DNA of 17,882 nucleotides, from positions 1-17,882 of the forward strand of contig CALBCM010000008.1 in the NCBI GenBank assembly GCA_937927235.1, in the 5' to 3' direction. Below are positions 16,291-17,882 of the stretch, one piece after another; the stretch's first letter is position 1; every line of letters starts with the position of its first letter. The stretch comes from an uncultured Johnsonella sp. GTDB taxonomy: Bacteria; Bacillota; Clostridia; Lachnospirales; Lachnospiraceae. The notes under the pieces were generated by a model that had not been told where the DNA came from, made no database searches, and was given only the letters and a program-made list of their open reading frames with translations. The position numbers were made by a program, and so were the translations under genes.

Positions 16291-16641
16291 CTAAGCTTCA
16301 GACTCGGATTTTTTTTCAATATCAGCTCTTGGCTTTTTCTTCTTAGCTTTAGCTTTTTCTTCCTGCTTAACAACTAAATATCTTACTACAGGCTCCATTA
16401 TACGGATATGGGCTTCAAGCTCATTGGGACAGCTTTTAGCCTCAGTTTCAAACTTTATAAAATAATAAAAGCCTTCCTTCATCTTGTTAATGTCATAGGC
16501 AAAACGTTTTTTTCCCCAGTCATCGACATTGGTAATCTCACCGCCAAATTCAGTGATATACCCCTTTACTTTTTCAAGAGCCGCATTTTTCGCCTCATCC
16601 TCAAGTCTGGCATTAAGTACAAGTGCCAACTCATATTTCAT
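16291..16641 (-). CDS. rpsF: 30S ribosomal protein S6
   Basis: Small-subunit platform protein that pairs with S18. The 116 residues begin MKYELALVLNARLEDEAKNAALEKVKGYI and include WGKKRFAYDINKMKEGFYYFIKFE, the conserved S6 ferredoxin-like fold. The C-terminus is a charged, Lys-rich tail (about 95-116). Start ATG with AAGGAGG nine bases upstream. First gene of the rpsF-ssb-rpsR operon, with a strong promoter and a structured leader. Confidence 0.97.
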   Translation of the reverse strand: MKYELALVLNARLEDEAKNAALEKVKGYITEFGGEITNVDDWGKKRFAYDINKMKEGFYYFIKFETEAKSCPNELEAHIRIMEPVVRYLVVKQEEKAKAKKKKPRADIEKKSESEA

Positions 16642-16650
16642 TTATTTCTA

Positions 16651-16698
16651 CCTCCTTATGGTCTTTTCCGGCCTCCATTTGATTATGGAAGCAAGGTT
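16651..16698 (-). promoter_or_regulatory. Possible S6:S18 autoregulatory leader of rpsF
   Basis: In the mRNA, CUUCCAU and AUGGAGG form a 7-bp hairpin (16672-16691) with a six-base loop. It is followed at once by CCG (16671-16669), the trinucleotide reported for S6:S18 binding sites in rpsF leaders. CCUU just before the hairpin can pair with the AAGG of the Shine-Dalgarno (16654-16657), which would hide it. The fit is by eye and has not been scored against a covariance model. Confidence 0.45.
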
Positions 16699-16715
16699 AT
16701 GTGTCACAGATTTTT

Positions 16716-16744
16716 ATTGTAGCAAATTGCTGTCTATAATGCAA
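16716..16744 (-). promoter_or_regulatory. Promoter of rpsF-ssb-rpsR
   Basis: On the minus strand TTGCAT (16739-16744), a 17-base spacer and TACAAT (16716-16721) precede rpsF, leaving a leader of about 65-70 bases. Confidence 0.8.
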
Positions 16745-16831
16745 GCAGTTTAATAGTTATAAAAGAACATAAATAAACCTGAGCTAAATATCTCAACATT
16801 ATAATTAACAGAACTCACATAAAAATTGCAA

Positions 16832-16843
16832 AAGGTATACCTT
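16832..16843. repeat. Perfect 12-bp palindrome in the divergent spacer
   Basis: AAGGTATACCTT is its own reverse complement. It lies in the AT-rich region between rpsF and the secreted-protein gene, which carries no gene from 16642 to 17040. It could be a protein-binding site. A further weak stem (AAAAATC-TC-TAT against ATA-GATTTTT, about 16883-16916) lies nearby. Confidence 0.4.
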
Positions 16844-16936
16844 ATAATCAAATTCTCTCTTTTAACAATAACTATAAACTCAAAAAATCTCTATTTTATA
16901 AAAATTATAGATTTTTGTAAGAAAAGATATAGTTAT

Positions 16937-16956
16937 ACCTACCCAAAAGGGTAGGT
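16937..16956. promoter_or_regulatory. Operator-like inverted repeat upstream of the secreted-protein gene
   Basis: ACCTACCC and GGGTAGGT form a perfect 8-bp dyad around AAAA. It is the only GC-rich island in a very AT-rich spacer. It cannot be a terminator for either flanking gene, since both are transcribed away from it. It ends five bases before a candidate -35 box, the position of an activator or repressor site. Confidence 0.6.
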
Positions 16957-16961
16957 TAAAA

Positions 16962-16989
16962 TTGAATATTTTATTATATATTATATAAG
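16962..16989 (+). promoter_or_regulatory. Candidate promoter of the secreted-protein gene
   Basis: TTGAAT (16962-16967), a 16-base spacer and TATAAG (16984-16989). A perfect TATAAT at 16995-17000 is an alternative -10 box but lacks a good -35. The region is so AT-rich that chance matches are likely. Confidence 0.45.
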
Positions 16990-17040
16990 AATCATATAAT
17001 TTTAAAAGAATTTAAATAATTTAAAAGAAAGGAGCAGAAG

Positions 17041-17882
17041 ATGAAAAAGGTAAGAAAATGGAAAAAGGGTACAGCACTGCTTTTAGCAGCCCTGCTGTCA
17101 ATCCCTGTCTATGCAGTAAATCCTCTGCCCACAAATGCTGCGGAAAGGGAGGTGAGAACAGTAAATATTAACATCGACAATGACCTCGGAATAAAAAATC
17201 CGGAGATTCCACAGAATGATACAGATGAATGGAAGGGGGACAAGGTGGTCTTCGGAGTAGACCGCTACATAACAGGAAAGCCCATTATCTTCAGAGTGTT
17301 GGACAAAAAGACTTCGGATTTCGGGGTAGCTGGAGCAACGACCATGTTTCTTGACTGTGACAGTGTACTCCATGCATACGCATTCGATGACTCAGGTACG
17401 AGTAATGTGTGGGAAACCAGCCTGCTCCGGAAAGAGCTGCACTTACGTTTTTTACACTGCTTCTCGGAAAAAGAGAATGCTGCAATTTATAATAGTCAAA
17501 ATCCATCCTCCCATGAGAGTTGGGAAATGACATGGGAGGATGTTACTTACGGAAAGCTCTCCCCCGACGGAGAAAAATTTTTTATTCTAGATGCAAGGGA
17601 GGCAGAGCACGAAGCCTACGGCTACTTACACAAAGACAAAATTACGAACAGCAGGAAAAAGAACGGCTCGGACTCTTGTGGATATTGGCTGCGCTCACCG
17701 CTAATATCAGGTGTTGCTACATATGCGGTTACTGTGGATTCAAACACCGAACTCATGCACAAGCTAACGGATGAAATAATTGGTATAAGCCCTGCTTTAA
17801 ATCTGGACCTTTCAGCTGTGCTTTTCAGCACGATTCAATTGGAGGACAAGTCCACTTTTTCTGAAACTAAAGTACCGACAAA
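17041..17882 (+). CDS. Secreted DUF6273-like protein, 3' end beyond window
   Basis: The frame is open from ATG at 17041 to the window edge (280 codons, no stop). A clear Shine-Dalgarno (AAAGGAG) lies six bases upstream. A basic N-terminus (MKKVRKWKKG) and hydrophobic stretch make a Sec signal peptide, with likely cleavage after VYA (23-25) or TNA (31-33). The mature part resembles DUF6273 domains: an opening VVFGVDRYITGKPIIFRVLD (about 69-88), WETSLLRKEL (124-133), FSEKENAAI (141-149), FFILDAREAE (about 180-189), GYWLRSP (214-220) and ISPALNLDLS (249-258). Function of this domain is unknown; it is common in surface proteins of gut and oral Clostridia. Residues after 258 look like the start of a further domain or linker. 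The only plus-strand gene here, divergent from rpsF. Confidence 0.8.
   Translation, partial: MKKVRKWKKGTALLLAALLSIPVYAVNPLPTNAAEREVRTVNINIDNDLGIKNPEIPQNDTDEWKGDKVVFGVDRYITGKPIIFRVLDKKTSDFGVAGATTMFLDCDSVLHAYAFDDSGTSNVWETSLLRKELHLRFLHCFSEKENAAIYNSQNPSSHESWEMTWEDVTYGKLSPDGEKFFILDAREAEHEAYGYLHKDKITNSRKKNGSDSCGYWLRSPLISGVATYAVTVDSNTELMHKLTDEIIGISPALNLDLSAVLFSTIQLEDKSTFSETKVPT

Noticed and set aside
16408..16753. Plus-strand open frames opposite rpsF and its promoter
   Set aside because: They are antisense to the S6 gene and its promoter and leader; composition is that of a shadow frame.
16642..17040. Riboswitch or T-box in the divergent spacer
   Set aside because: Apart from the rpsF leader hairpin and short palindromes, the spacer is AT-rich with no conserved riboswitch core or T-box sequence.
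17098..17831. Several short frames on both strands over the right end
   Set aside because: The plus-strand frame from 17041 has a signal peptide, a strong ribosome-binding site and domain-like motifs across the same bases, so the shorter frames are shadows.
1..17882. CRISPR array, insertion sequence, prophage or toxin-antitoxin pair
   Set aside because: No regularly spaced repeats, transposase, integrase, phage or toxin-like genes are present. Nearly every gene is core or sugar metabolism.

Overview
The window reads as a chromosomal segment of a low-GC, Gram-positive Bacillota in the class Clostridia, most likely a non-sporulating member of the Lachnospiraceae. This rests on gene order, protein style and strong TTGACA/TATAAT promoters, not on a database search. 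Every gene except the last lies on the minus strand, so the text below runs from high to low coordinates, the direction of transcription. No phage, transposon or CRISPR array is visible.

Right edge (about 16.76-17.88 kb): a plus-strand gene for a secreted protein with a DUF6273-like repeat-free domain runs off the window. It is divergent from the ribosomal operon, and the AT-rich region between them carries a near-perfect 20-bp inverted repeat just upstream of a candidate promoter. Next (16.75-15.39 kb) is the rpsF-ssb-rpsR operon (S6, single-strand binding protein, S18). It has its own promoter, a leader that may be the S6:S18 autoregulatory RNA, and a clear terminator.

Sucrose module (15.32-11.73 kb): a PTS EIIBCA transporter (scrA-like) is followed by a terminator-like hairpin and a GH32 sucrose-6-phosphate hydrolase. 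Together they import sucrose as sucrose-6-phosphate and split it into glucose-6-phosphate and fructose. No fructokinase or regulator gene is in the window.

Housekeeping cluster (11.55-2.39 kb): pth, mfd, hup, rqcP, divIC, tilS, hpt and ftsH follow the conserved order seen around the origin-proximal pth-ftsH region of Bacillota. The sporulation genes that normally sit inside this cluster (yabP and yabQ between rqcP and divIC; spoIIE between divIC and tilS) are absent. Their places hold short spacers rich in hairpins. The cluster is followed, with an 8-nt overlap, by a GH13 alpha-glucan hydrolase gene that shares translation context with ftsH, then by a spacer with inverted repeats and a tRNA-Gly(UCC) gene cut by the left edge.

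Nothing here amounts to a wholly new system. The observations most worth a second look are the loss of the sporulation genes with structured spacers left behind, the operator-like palindrome before the DUF6273 gene, the candidate S6:S18 leader, and the coupling of the GH13 gene to ftsH.
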